From contig JDUB01000001.1 in NCBI GenBank assembly GCA_000771265.1, forward strand, positions 124,001 to 188,000: a DNA stretch of 64,000 nucleotides, read 5' to 3'. The DNA comes from Bifidobacterium thermophilum DSM 20210. GTDB taxonomy: Bacteria; Actinomycetota; Actinomycetes; Actinomycetales; Bifidobacteriaceae. Below, in pieces: positions 19,066 to 26,753 of this stretch (positions are counted from its first letter, which is position 1; each line of letters opens with the position of its first letter). Below the pieces are notes generated by a model. The model saw only the letters and a list, made by a program, of their open reading frames with translations. It ran no database searches and had not been told where the DNA came from. The position numbers and the translations under genes were made by a program.

Positions 19066-19402
19066 GGTCGTCCCCTGTATCCAAAGCCGTGGGCTTGTCC
19101 GGTTGCTGTCATTAGGTCATCTAATTGATGACCTAATGATCAATGATCCAGAAGATCTGGACAGAAACAGACAATCTGATTGATTTCTTTGAGCTGATCG
19201 GCGTGTTGGGGAATTGCCTGAACAACTGCTTGATGATGGAGCCTGTTTGGCGAGTGTTGGCTAACGGCAACCCGCCGACATGGTGAAAGCAACCAGAATG
19301 ACAGCGTGCTGCCGTGCCATCGACGATGTTGCTGATTTGGCCCGTCGGGCGTGTTCGCCGGTTACACTGTAAACAATCGTCTCGTTATCAGGGGGGTATA
19401 CA
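19066..19402. promoter_or_regulatory. divergent regulatory region with GATC cluster
   Basis: This 337-bp region separates the divergent DUF262 and Sau3AI-like 1 genes and is visibly A/T-richer than most of the window. It holds a 12-bp inverted repeat (19110-19138) and four GATC sites at 19138, 19145, 19154 and 19196. Close to the right gene are ACACTGTA (19364-19371) and its complement TACAGTGT (19399-19406), the latter overlapping the start codon. No gene is seen in it. Confidence 0.55.
19110..19138. promoter_or_regulatory. 12-bp inverted repeat, putative operator
   Basis: CATTAGGTCATC, spacer TAATT, GATGACCTAATG: a perfect 12-bp dyad 45 bp upstream of the DUF262 gene. No T-run follows and it sits in a promoter position, so an operator is likelier than a terminator. 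Confidence 0.6.
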
Positions 19403-20920
19403 GTGTCGTCGATGTTTGATGTATTGAGTCAACACACGCCGCAGAAGCATTATCCGAATCGGCGCGTCTTCTCGTCCATTGACGAGTTGCGAGAGAGACT
19501 GCGTGCGGCCGAGGGAAAGCCGATAAGGGAAATTGACGGCACCGGTCGTACGGTCAAGAAGAAGAACAAGGGAGGCCAAGGGGAGGCTCTTGAGGAATCC
19601 GTTGCCCAATATCGAATAAACTCAGATCCGAATCCGGATTTACTGGTCGGGGGAATCCCATATGAGTTGAAGATGACTCCACTGCGCCATTATTCAAAGA
19701 AGAGTAAGAAGCCAAGGGATTTCGACCTGTACGCGAAAGAGCGGCTGGTCATCGATATCATCAATTACCTGAAACTTCCGGATGAACATTTCGATACGTC
19801 CACGTTTTGGCGAAAAGCCAAGAATATGGTGATTATCTATTACATCGATGACCGCAAAGACCTGCAGCTTGAACCGCGTAACCAATGCAAGATATACAAA
19901 TCGGTCATACTGGATTATCGCGACCAAGAGCTGGCGACTATCCGTGAGGACTGGCAGTTCATCCATGACAAGGTAGCTGCAGGTTACGCCGATTTGCTCA
20001 GCGAGTCAGACACGAATTATCTGGCTGCATCCACGAAAGGCAGCACCGCCGCGACTTCCATACGACGGGCGCCGGCTCCGGAGGGGTCTGCCGAACGGTA
20101 CATCAAAGCGAAACAGCGTGCCTTCTCGTATAAGGCATCGTATATGTCGATGGTCGCGAAACGGCTGCTGGGCACGAGTGACGGTGAACGTCTCCAGCTG
20201 TCTGCTGACGAATCGTTGAGCCAATTTGTCAGATCCCATGCGAACCAGTATGTGGGCCATACCTGTCGGGAAATCGTGAGCAATCTGGCCGAGTATCATC
20301 TGCCAAGCGTGAAGGCCAATCAGTACAAGCAGCGCATGGTATTGGCGATGCTCGGTGTCAAGAGCAAGAACGTCGATGCCGTGGAGCAGTTCAAAGCTGC
20401 TGGAGTTACCCAAGTCAAGGTGGTTGAACGGTTTAATGATGAGTTGCCGAAAGAGAGCATGTCCTTCCCGTATATCACCGAAGACCAGTGGAATGAGCTC
20501 GGCGACCCGACGGCTACATGGCACGACTCGTTCATGTACCGGTTCTTTGAAGACAATCGAATGTTGATATGCTCGCTTCGTAACCGGGGGACTCGGACTC
20601 ACAAGCGCGATTTCATGGATGATACTTTCGAAGGCGCATTCCTGTGGAATATGCCCGAAGAGGACATTGAACGGTATATCCGGCCGGTTTGGGAGCGCGT
20701 GCATCAGTTGATGGTCGATAAGGTGCCGTTGCATTACGGGGAGCGGAGAGGTTCGAACCTACTGCCTGACTCGTCGTTCAATGGCGTATGCCACATTCGC
20801 CCGCATGGCGGTGACGGTGCCGACCGCATATTGCTGCCTAATGGGGAGAGCATAACCAAGCAGGCATTCTGGCTTGACAGGCGGTACGTGGCGAAGATTA
20901 TTCACGAGCATCTCGGATAG
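19403..20920 (+). CDS. Sau3AI/MutH-family type II restriction endonuclease, copy 1
   Basis: A 505-residue protein of the Sau3AI family, whose members cut at GATC. The N-terminal catalytic core shows KGGQGEALEES (Glu64), then the PD-(D/E)xK motif PDLLVGGIPYELK with Asp79, Glu88 and Lys90, and further on YAKERLV. The C-terminal half (~230-505) matches the second, MutH-like regulatory half of Sau3AI. Length is close to Sau3AI itself (489). The start is GTG at 19403 with GGGGGG 6 nt upstream. It converges with a second Sau3AI-like gene across a strong hairpin. The cognate methyltransferase is presumably the one starting at 24666. GATC specificity is inferred from the family. Confidence 0.88.
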   Translation: MSSMFDVLSQHTPQKHYPNRRVFSSIDELRERLRAAEGKPIREIDGTGRTVKKKNKGGQGEALEESVAQYRINSDPNPDLLVGGIPYELKMTPLRHYSKKSKKPRDFDLYAKERLVIDIINYLKLPDEHFDTSTFWRKAKNMVIIYYIDDRKDLQLEPRNQCKIYKSVILDYRDQELATIREDWQFIHDKVAAGYADLLSESDTNYLAASTKGSTAATSIRRAPAPEGSAERYIKAKQRAFSYKASYMSMVAKRLLGTSDGERLQLSADESLSQFVRSHANQYVGHTCREIVSNLAEYHLPSVKANQYKQRMVLAMLGVKSKNVDAVEQFKAAGVTQVKVVERFNDELPKESMSFPYITEDQWNELGDPTATWHDSFMYRFFEDNRMLICSLRNRGTRTHKRDFMDDTFEGAFLWNMPEEDIERYIRPVWERVHQLMVDKVPLHYGERRGSNLLPDSSFNGVCHIRPHGGDGADRILLPNGESITKQAFWLDRRYVAKIIHEHLG

Positions 20921-20929
20921 TGCCCTCGG

Positions 20930-20965
20930 CGGTATCTCCTGGCATTGCGACCCCAGGAGATACCG
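20930..20965. terminator. bidirectional hairpin between the two Sau3AI-like genes
   Basis: CGGTATCTCCTGG (20930-20942) pairs with CCAGGAGATACCG (20953-20965) in a perfect 13-bp stem with a 10-nt loop. It lies between the two convergent stop codons and would serve both genes. Confidence 0.7.
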
Positions 20966-20971
20966 TGAGTA

Positions 20972-22438
20972 TCACAGGAACGGCAGCATGTTGAGTTGCT
21001 CAGCGAGATATGTTCCCTTGATCCAGATATCTTGGCGATACATATGAAGCCCATTGACGACGACTGTCTTGAACTGTGGGCGCGAATCGTTGCCGGACCC
21101 GCGGACGAACACCGTATGTTCGGCGGATTTCGGCCAGTTGGGCGCTTCGCTTGGCACGCCTGTCTTGTTAATGATGGGCGTGCCATCCTTGTGCCGCTTC
21201 GGGACAATACGCAATTCATGGTTGAAAACGAGTTCTCTCATGCGCTCCCAGACCGCCCTTACTTCGGTGTTGATGAAGTCATCGGAGAAGGTGAAACGCT
21301 TGAATCCAAGGAAGACATTCTCGGCGAATGGTGCTTCAAAACTTGGTTCCTCGAAGACGCTGCATAGGAGTTGGGCCTCGGAGAAATACGTGTAGAACGA
21401 CGATTCCTCAAACCCGACTGACGGGTCTTGCAACTCGTCGAAGTCCACGGGGAACAGTTTCATATCCTCTGTCCTGCCGCCCTTTTTGGTGAGTACGAGT
21501 GATTTCCCGTGTACGCCGAATTTGGCGAAGATTTCCACCTTGCCCATCTTCTTGGCTGTGCCGCCGAACATATGAACGGTCACGGCTTCGCCGTCGCTTT
21601 TTGCGGGCCTGTTGTCGATTCCGAATATCCGGAAAAGCTCCTCAACGGTTTTCCCGCCATATAGGTCGGTGATTCGATGGCATTCGTGATCTAGCTCGCC
21701 AAGGCTGCGAATATCATCGGGAAGGTCATCGAACGTGATTCCGGCGTATTTGTTGTAGATTGCCGTCACAAACGCCGCTTTCAGGCGGAATCGCGGCTTG
21801 TTCGGCCACTTGGGTGAGGTGTCGATGACTGAGAGTCTCTGCCTATTCAGTTCGCTGCTGATACGCGGGTACTGGGTCTCTGGGTCTTCAGGATGTTCTG
21901 CGTTGATTTGTATGATGAAATCTCGCACGATTTCCCAGTCGTGTTTCAGCAGTTCCTTGTCTTCCCCGATAAAATCGACGAACTGGTACCCCAAGAGGGG
22001 GAAATCGCCGTAGTCGGCAGGAGAATTGGTTTTGTGAGCGTAAAGGTAGTACACGAAGAGGAGATGCCGGGCCTTCTCCCAGAATCCGGAATGCTCGAAA
22101 TCCTCGTCGCATATGTTGTCGAGTTGTACTGCAGTGACTGATACTGGCTCCTTCGCCTTGTATCCACTGTCGCCGTTTGCCTTGCTCTTTTTGGACGTGA
22201 CCAATCCGGTCGTCTTCAATTCGACGGGCGTCCCATCCACAAGCAAATCGGGTCTGCGGTCGCTGTCGGCGGGATACCCGAGAACGGATTGTTCAATGAT
22301 GGCGCCGGCGTATCCCTTGTTGCGTTTGCCGTTAAGGACATGCTGTGTATCTACTTCCTGCAAAGTCTTGCCGATGCATTTCGAAAGTATCTGCTCCAAC
22401 TGGGATCGTGTGAAAACGTGCCGCTCATCAAAGGCCAT
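20972..22438 (-). CDS. Sau3AI/MutH-family type II restriction endonuclease, copy 2
   Basis: A 488-residue protein, almost exactly the length of Sau3AI. The catalytic core has KGYAGAIIEQ (Glu49) and PDLLVDGTPVELK (Asp64, Glu73, Lys75), then a TSKKSKA..YKAKEPVSVT stretch aligned with the KER region of copy 1. The second half again looks MutH-like. The two copies are clearly diverged in sequence, so this is not a recent duplication; both keep the active site. The start at 22438 lacks a ribosome-binding site, but TACAAT lies 6 nt before the ATG, which fits a leaderless transcript. An in-frame ATG at 22465 is the alternative. Confidence 0.87.
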   Translation of the reverse strand: MAFDERHVFTRSQLEQILSKCIGKTLQEVDTQHVLNGKRNKGYAGAIIEQSVLGYPADSDRRPDLLVDGTPVELKTTGLVTSKKSKANGDSGYKAKEPVSVTAVQLDNICDEDFEHSGFWEKARHLLFVYYLYAHKTNSPADYGDFPLLGYQFVDFIGEDKELLKHDWEIVRDFIIQINAEHPEDPETQYPRISSELNRQRLSVIDTSPKWPNKPRFRLKAAFVTAIYNKYAGITFDDLPDDIRSLGELDHECHRITDLYGGKTVEELFRIFGIDNRPAKSDGEAVTVHMFGGTAKKMGKVEIFAKFGVHGKSLVLTKKGGRTEDMKLFPVDFDELQDPSVGFEESSFYTYFSEAQLLCSVFEEPSFEAPFAENVFLGFKRFTFSDDFINTEVRAVWERMRELVFNHELRIVPKRHKDGTPIINKTGVPSEAPNWPKSAEHTVFVRGSGNDSRPQFKTVVVNGLHMYRQDIWIKGTYLAEQLNMLPFL

Positions 22439-22444
22439 ACAGGT

Positions 22445-22450
22445 ATTGTA
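22445..22450 (-). promoter_or_regulatory. -10 element (TACAAT) of Sau3AI-like copy 2
   Basis: Read on the minus strand, TACAAT is followed by six bases and then the ATG at 22438. That spacing would place the transcription start at or next to the start codon. No good -35 is visible. A GATC lies 30 bp further upstream (22479-22482). Confidence 0.45.
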
Positions 22451-22509
22451 TGCCGGCCATGCCATCTCAGCGGTTACTGATCATTGCGTCTCGGGTATAT
22501 CCTGGGCTT

Positions 22510-23322
22510 GTGAGTGAGCGTAGCGCAGTATCGACGAGGCGGAACTGGTCGCTGGACGAGACCATGATGGCCTTCGCGCTGTACTACGTTCTGCCGGCTC
22601 GCGAATGCGATGATAAAGGTGCTGACGTGCGCAAGCTCGCCAATCGTCTCCATCGCACACCATCGTCTGTGGCGCTGAAGATATGGAACATCGCAGCGCA
22701 TGACCCAAACCGCGTGGGTTTGGGCAAAGTCGGTATGCGTCATGGCAGCAAGCTTGACGAGCAGGTGTGGGAAATGTATGCCGAATCGCGGGATACGTTT
22801 TTGGAACAATGTTTGCAGTTGCTGTTCCATACGTATGGATCAGCTGGTCTTGAGAACGACGATATTGTCGGCACACCTTCCGTGCTGGAAACGACGCATA
22901 TGCTCATGACGGGCGGCGAGCGTGAGGCTACTGTTATGCAGCGGATTCACCAACAGTATTTCAGGAACCTGTTGGTTAAGAATTATCATGGCCGGTGCTG
23001 TATGACGGGCATTGGGATTGACCAGTTGCTGGTGGCGAGCCATATCAAACCGTGGAATGTGTCGGATGCGGTCGAAAAAACCGCTGCGGGCAACGGGCTG
23101 TTGCTGAATGCGTTCCATGACAAGGCGTTCGACCGCGGGTTCATCACGATTGACGATGACTATCGTGTCCATGTTGCGCATTCCGCGGTGCCTCATGACG
23201 AGGCAAATGACCGATGGCTGTATCGCTTCGAGGGAATGCGAATCGAGTTGCCCGAGACGGGCAGACCATCCCATCGGTTCATCGAATATCACAACAAGGA
23301 GATATTCCTCGACGCTGCATAA
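22510..23322 (+). CDS. HNH endonuclease, putative restriction enzyme
   Basis: A ~270-residue protein of the predicted HNH restriction endonuclease group. The N-terminal part (RRNWSLDETMMAFALYY...LANRLHRTPSSVALKIWNIA) is a helical DNA-binding region seen in this family. The C-terminal part is the nuclease: YHGRCCMTG, LLVASHIKPW, NGLLLNAFHDKAFDRGFITIDD, holding the HNH-type His/Asn/His set. The start is uncertain: GTG 22510 sits just before the conserved region, while ATG 22450 or 22459 would extend it. It is divergent from Sau3AI-like copy 2 and convergent with the methyltransferase. It could be a methyl-dependent enzyme or a third nuclease. Confidence 0.8.
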   Translation: MSERSAVSTRRNWSLDETMMAFALYYVLPARECDDKGADVRKLANRLHRTPSSVALKIWNIAAHDPNRVGLGKVGMRHGSKLDEQVWEMYAESRDTFLEQCLQLLFHTYGSAGLENDDIVGTPSVLETTHMLMTGGEREATVMQRIHQQYFRNLLVKNYHGRCCMTGIGIDQLLVASHIKPWNVSDAVEKTAAGNGLLLNAFHDKAFDRGFITIDDDYRVHVAHSAVPHDEANDRWLYRFEGMRIELPETGRPSHRFIEYHNKEIFLDAA

Positions 23323-23358
23323 CGGCACCGGTCTGCGAACGCGTTGGCGGAACCGCGC

Positions 23359-24666
23359 CTACTCCCTCTTGTTGTTCCGTTCCGCTTCGTCCTGCGCGAT
23401 GACTTTGCCGATTCGGTGGGGGATTTCGGTAACGAGGGCGTTGCCCATGCAAAACGCACGATGTCCGTCGGTCATACCGTCCGCGGTCCATCCCTTCGGG
23501 AAGCACTGGAGTTGGTCAAGCTCGTCGGGTACGAGACGGCGAAGCCTGCCATCCTGCAGCACGACATGCTTTGTTCGGCTCGCCCCGGCACCGCCTTCCC
23601 CGGTAAGGATGGTCCTGCTCGGTCGATCGAGGGGATCGGGGAACGCGACCGGTCCTTCGGAGTACGTGTATTGGTAGCCGGTCTTCGTAGTTCGCTGCTC
23701 GCGTTTACCGCCCTTGAGATACTGCCATGTCGGCAGGTGTGCCTCGTCAATCCAGTATTCTGCAGGCACTTGGTCGGCGGGCACAAGGTACTCGCCGAGT
23801 GTGTGGAACGGTCCGTCGTACACGGCGTCGGTCTTGACGGTGAGCACATGCCCATTGACCATGACACCTGCATTCTGGAACGGGCTGGTCTTCTCGCCCT
23901 TGCCGAAGGTTTGGGTCGCCTTGTACGGGTCAATGCCGATTGTAAATGTCCGAGATACGGCGTTCTTCTCCGCCGGCGTGACAGGGAACGAGCGCGCGAG
24001 CACGCCCGACTCGAACAGCCGGGTATGCAGCGCTTCCGCAGTCGTTTCCCGTTCAGCCCCATCCGCGTATTCGGCGTAGATATACACGCGGCGGCGGCGC
24101 TGGGGCATGCCGTATTCGGCGGCGTTAATCACATGCCATTCGACGTCGTAACCGAGACGGTTCAGGCAGGTCAGGATGATGGCGAAGTCACGGCCGCGCT
24201 GGCTGGCGGGAGATTTCAGCAGCCGGTCGACGTTTTCGAGCAGCACGAGACGAGGATGACGCATCTCCAGCAGCCGGTTGATACTCCACCACAGGACGCC
24301 CTTCTTCCCGTCGATGCCTGCGGCCATGGAAAGCGGCTTGGCGACGGAATAGTCCTGGCAGGGGAACCCGCCCACGAGCATGTCGAACTCGGGAATCTGC
24401 CGTGTCCCAGCCTCAACCTCGTCGAGGGTCTTGGCAATATCCTCGTTAACGATTGAGTCCTCGCCGAACCGGTGCGCGTAGCACCGCGCGGCGAACTGCT
24501 TGCTCTCCTGCCCGTTGGGCTCCCAGTTGTTCGCCCACACCGTCTGGAACGGGCCGGCGGAATCCTTGTGGAACTCGGGATGCTCCGGGTTGTCGTATCC
24601 GTCCAGGCCGAGGCGGAAGCCGCCCACGCCCGCGAACAGCTCGGCAATACGAATAGTCTTGTCCAT
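23359..24666 (-). CDS. DNA (cytosine-5-)-methyltransferase
   Basis: A 435-residue C5 methyltransferase. Motif I is FAGVGGF (11-17), motif IV is GGFPCQDYS with catalytic Cys103, motif VI is ENV (144-146) and motif VIII is AEYGMPQRRRRVY (184-195); motifs IX-X are at the C-terminus. With two Sau3AI-type nucleases next door it most likely makes GATm5C and protects the host. Target specificity is inferred from context, not from the recognition domain. The ATG at 24666 has AGGAG 10 nt upstream; GTG 24675 is an alternative. Its promoter contains a GATC site. Confidence 0.92.
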   Translation of the reverse strand: MDKTIRIAELFAGVGGFRLGLDGYDNPEHPEFHKDSAGPFQTVWANNWEPNGQESKQFAARCYAHRFGEDSIVNEDIAKTLDEVEAGTRQIPEFDMLVGGFPCQDYSVAKPLSMAAGIDGKKGVLWWSINRLLEMRHPRLVLLENVDRLLKSPASQRGRDFAIILTCLNRLGYDVEWHVINAAEYGMPQRRRRVYIYAEYADGAERETTAEALHTRLFESGVLARSFPVTPAEKNAVSRTFTIGIDPYKATQTFGKGEKTSPFQNAGVMVNGHVLTVKTDAVYDGPFHTLGEYLVPADQVPAEYWIDEAHLPTWQYLKGGKREQRTTKTGYQYTYSEGPVAFPDPLDRPSRTILTGEGGAGASRTKHVVLQDGRLRRLVPDELDQLQCFPKGWTADGMTDGHRAFCMGNALVTEIPHRIGKVIAQDEAERNNKRE

Positions 24667-24699
24667 CAGTTCCACGCTCCTGTTCCAGTCAGAGCAGCA

Positions 24700-24728
24700 A
24701 TATTATGCTAATCCCCAGATTCGATCAA
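24700..24728 (-). promoter_or_regulatory. promoter of the methyltransferase gene with GATC in the -35
   Basis: On the minus strand TTGATC (24728-24723) and TAATAT (24705-24700) are separated by exactly 17 bp, giving a good sigma-A promoter about 35 bp upstream of the ATG. The -35 hexamer contains GATC, the presumed target of the encoded enzyme. Confidence 0.6.
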
Positions 24729-24786
24729 CCTGGGAAAGTAAAGGGCGTGTTCTTATATAAGAGATTTCTCGGCGCTTCACCCCACC

Positions 24787-25908
24787 TCACTCACACGGGT
24801 ACCGCAGCCCCCAGCGCTCGCGGATCTGATCGAGCAGCCGCATCATCCGCAGGGTGTCGGCGTGCGGCATGTCCGGGCATTCGGTCGATCCGGCGGCGAT
24901 GGCACTGGCGCAGGCGGCGACCTCGTACTCGTAGCCGGTCAGCTGCGCGGGTACGGGGATGCTGCGAATCAGCGCGTGATCCTTGTCATACACGTCGATG
25001 CACTCCACATTGTTCACGTTGCGGCACATGAGGTACCCGTTCGTGCCCCAAATCGCCCCATCGCGGTCGGATACGGCAAGCAGCGAGCAGGTGCTCACCG
25101 CCATCACGCCGTCATCGTAGAACAGTGTCGTCGTGCTTTGCGCGTCCACGCCGGTTTTGTACGGGATCATCGCGGTCTCCATGCGGGCGATGCTGCGTCC
25201 GCCGCCGTCACCGCCGATCGCCATATCGATGAAATTCAGCGGATACACGCCGACATCAAGCAACGCGCCGCCTGCAAGCTTCGGGTCGACGATTCGCTGC
25301 TTGTGCGTGGTCGGATAGCTCAGATTCGCGCTAATCGCGCACACATCGCCGATGGTGCCGTCCTCGACCAGCCGGCGAATCATTGCGCGCGACGGCATGT
25401 ACCGCGTCCAAATCGCTTCGGCGCACAGCCGTCCGGTCTGCCGGGACATGTCAATCACATGTTGCGCCTGCTCGGCGTTGACCGTGAATGCTTTCTCCAC
25501 CAGCACATGCTTGCCGGCTTCCATACACGCGATCGCCTGCTCGGCGTGCAGCGAATGCGGGGTCGCGATGTACACGAGGTCGACTTCCGGGTCATCCAGC
25601 ATCTGCGCGTATGACCCGTACGCCACCGGAATGCCGTACTGCGCCGCGAATTCGTCTGCACGCGCCTGGTTGCGGGAAGCGACGGCGTATGGTTTGGCAT
25701 ACGCGCGGTACGTCGGGTCTTGCGCCATCAGGGTGAGGGTGGTCGCCATCTTCTGGGCGATACGTCCTGCGCCAAGAATCGCCACATTAATCGGGCGTTC
25801 AGGTGCCGTGTACGGTGCCGGTGCCGGTACGGTTGCCGCCGTCGCTGCCGTTGCGATGCCGGACGTGCTTGATGCGATATCTGTGTGTGCGGTGGTGTGC
25901 TCTGCCAT
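24787..25908 (-). CDS. Gfo/Idh/MocA family NAD(P)-dependent oxidoreductase
   Basis: A 373-residue oxidoreductase. After a ~38-residue Thr/Ala-rich leader comes a Rossmann motif (INVAILGAGRIAQKMA), then the family-typical DPEVDLVYIATPHSLHAEQA and LVEKAFTVN, where EKA replaces the usual EKP. The C-terminal half is the substrate-binding alpha/beta domain (GGALLDVGVYPLNFI with conserved D and Y). Family members act on sugars, inositols or dihydrodiols; this one resembles the dihydrodiol/xylose dehydrogenase branch, but the substrate is not determined. It follows the defence island on the same strand as the methyltransferase, with 120 bp between them. Confidence 0.85.
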   Translation of the reverse strand: MAEHTTAHTDIASSTSGIATAATAATVPAPAPYTAPERPINVAILGAGRIAQKMATTLTLMAQDPTYRAYAKPYAVASRNQARADEFAAQYGIPVAYGSYAQMLDDPEVDLVYIATPHSLHAEQAIACMEAGKHVLVEKAFTVNAEQAQHVIDMSRQTGRLCAEAIWTRYMPSRAMIRRLVEDGTIGDVCAISANLSYPTTHKQRIVDPKLAGGALLDVGVYPLNFIDMAIGGDGGGRSIARMETAMIPYKTGVDAQSTTTLFYDDGVMAVSTCSLLAVSDRDGAIWGTNGYLMCRNVNNVECIDVYDKDHALIRSIPVPAQLTGYEYEVAACASAIAAGSTECPDMPHADTLRMMRLLDQIRERWGLRYPCE

Positions 25909-26753
25909 CGATGCTCCTTTGGTCCAGTCGTTGAATCACACCTTACGAGTACCGCCTGAACGAACGATGATGCCTCCCGACTGGAGGGGCTGCCCGTGGC
26001 GGTGCGGATGATTGACGGAGTACGTACGCCGGGGCATGCGCAGGCTGGTTGTCGCTGTCGGGAATCAGCGGCGGAGAGAGAGGTTCGGCATGTTCCGCAT
26101 GTCCTGACATACTTGCGCGGACAAATGACGGGGCATGCCGGCCGAGAGATGGGGCTGGCGTAGCTTGATTTGTCATGTCGCGTATGCGGCGGCATACAGG
26201 ACTTGTCGTTGCGACGGAAGTTTGCGCGGTGAAGCGGACAAGCGTCAAGTTGTGTGTCCCAAGACAAGCGTGGCGTGCTGTTTCTTGCGGAGATTTGGGA
26301 CAGGGGATTGGGGCGTGCCGGTTTGCGTATGTCTGGTCATGCGCGCGTGGCTGGGTGCCGGTTCGGAAGGCGGCGTCTTGTTTGGTCGCGCCGACCTGCG
26401 TATGTGGCCGCATACGTTGGAGGCGGCCAATTGGTCCGTTGCTCAGAACAATGCCGCAAGACACCGCCGTTTCGTAACACTGCCGCCCAGAACAAAGTCG
26501 CAGGACAATATCACAGGTGTCATCGCGCAACACTGCCGCTCGCAACGCCGCTGCCAACAACACCGTCGCCCAGAACAACGTCGTACAACACGGCGTTTGA
26601 TAGTGCGGCATAGATAACGGCAATAGCCGACAAGGCGTTTCCGCCGCGCAATCGTGATTGCATACCATACAGGGCAAGACGGCACATGGCAGGAATCGGG
26701 TTTCCCGCCCGGTGACGTCCGTGTGAGCGGAACTCGCGAGAGGAGTGGGCGCA
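25909..26753. other. long intergenic region, no gene supported
   Basis: About 845 bp between divergent genes. Open frames on both strands cross it but are Arg/Cys-rich and match no family I know. The right part has a degenerate AAC-N-GCCG repeat (26448-26600). It may be a decayed gene or a diverged repeat region. Confidence 0.5.
26448..26600. repeat. degenerate ~15-bp repeat with AAC-N(2-4)-GCCG units
   Basis: Repeated units such as AACAATGCCGCAAG, AACACTGCCGCCCAG, AACACTGCCGCTCGC and AACACCGTCGCCCAG alternate with AACAAAGTCGCAG and AACAACGTCGTAC. Unit length drifts between 12 and 18. Confidence 0.4.

Noticed and set aside
17197..24666. Phosphorothioation-dependent (Dnd/Ssp) defence system around the DUF262 gene
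   Set aside because: No dndBCDE or sspBCD-like genes are present in the window; DUF262 alone is not enough.
26135..26617. 160-codon open frame in the 26 kb gap
   Set aside because: No recognisable domain, no ribosome-binding site, and repetitive composition in the right half.
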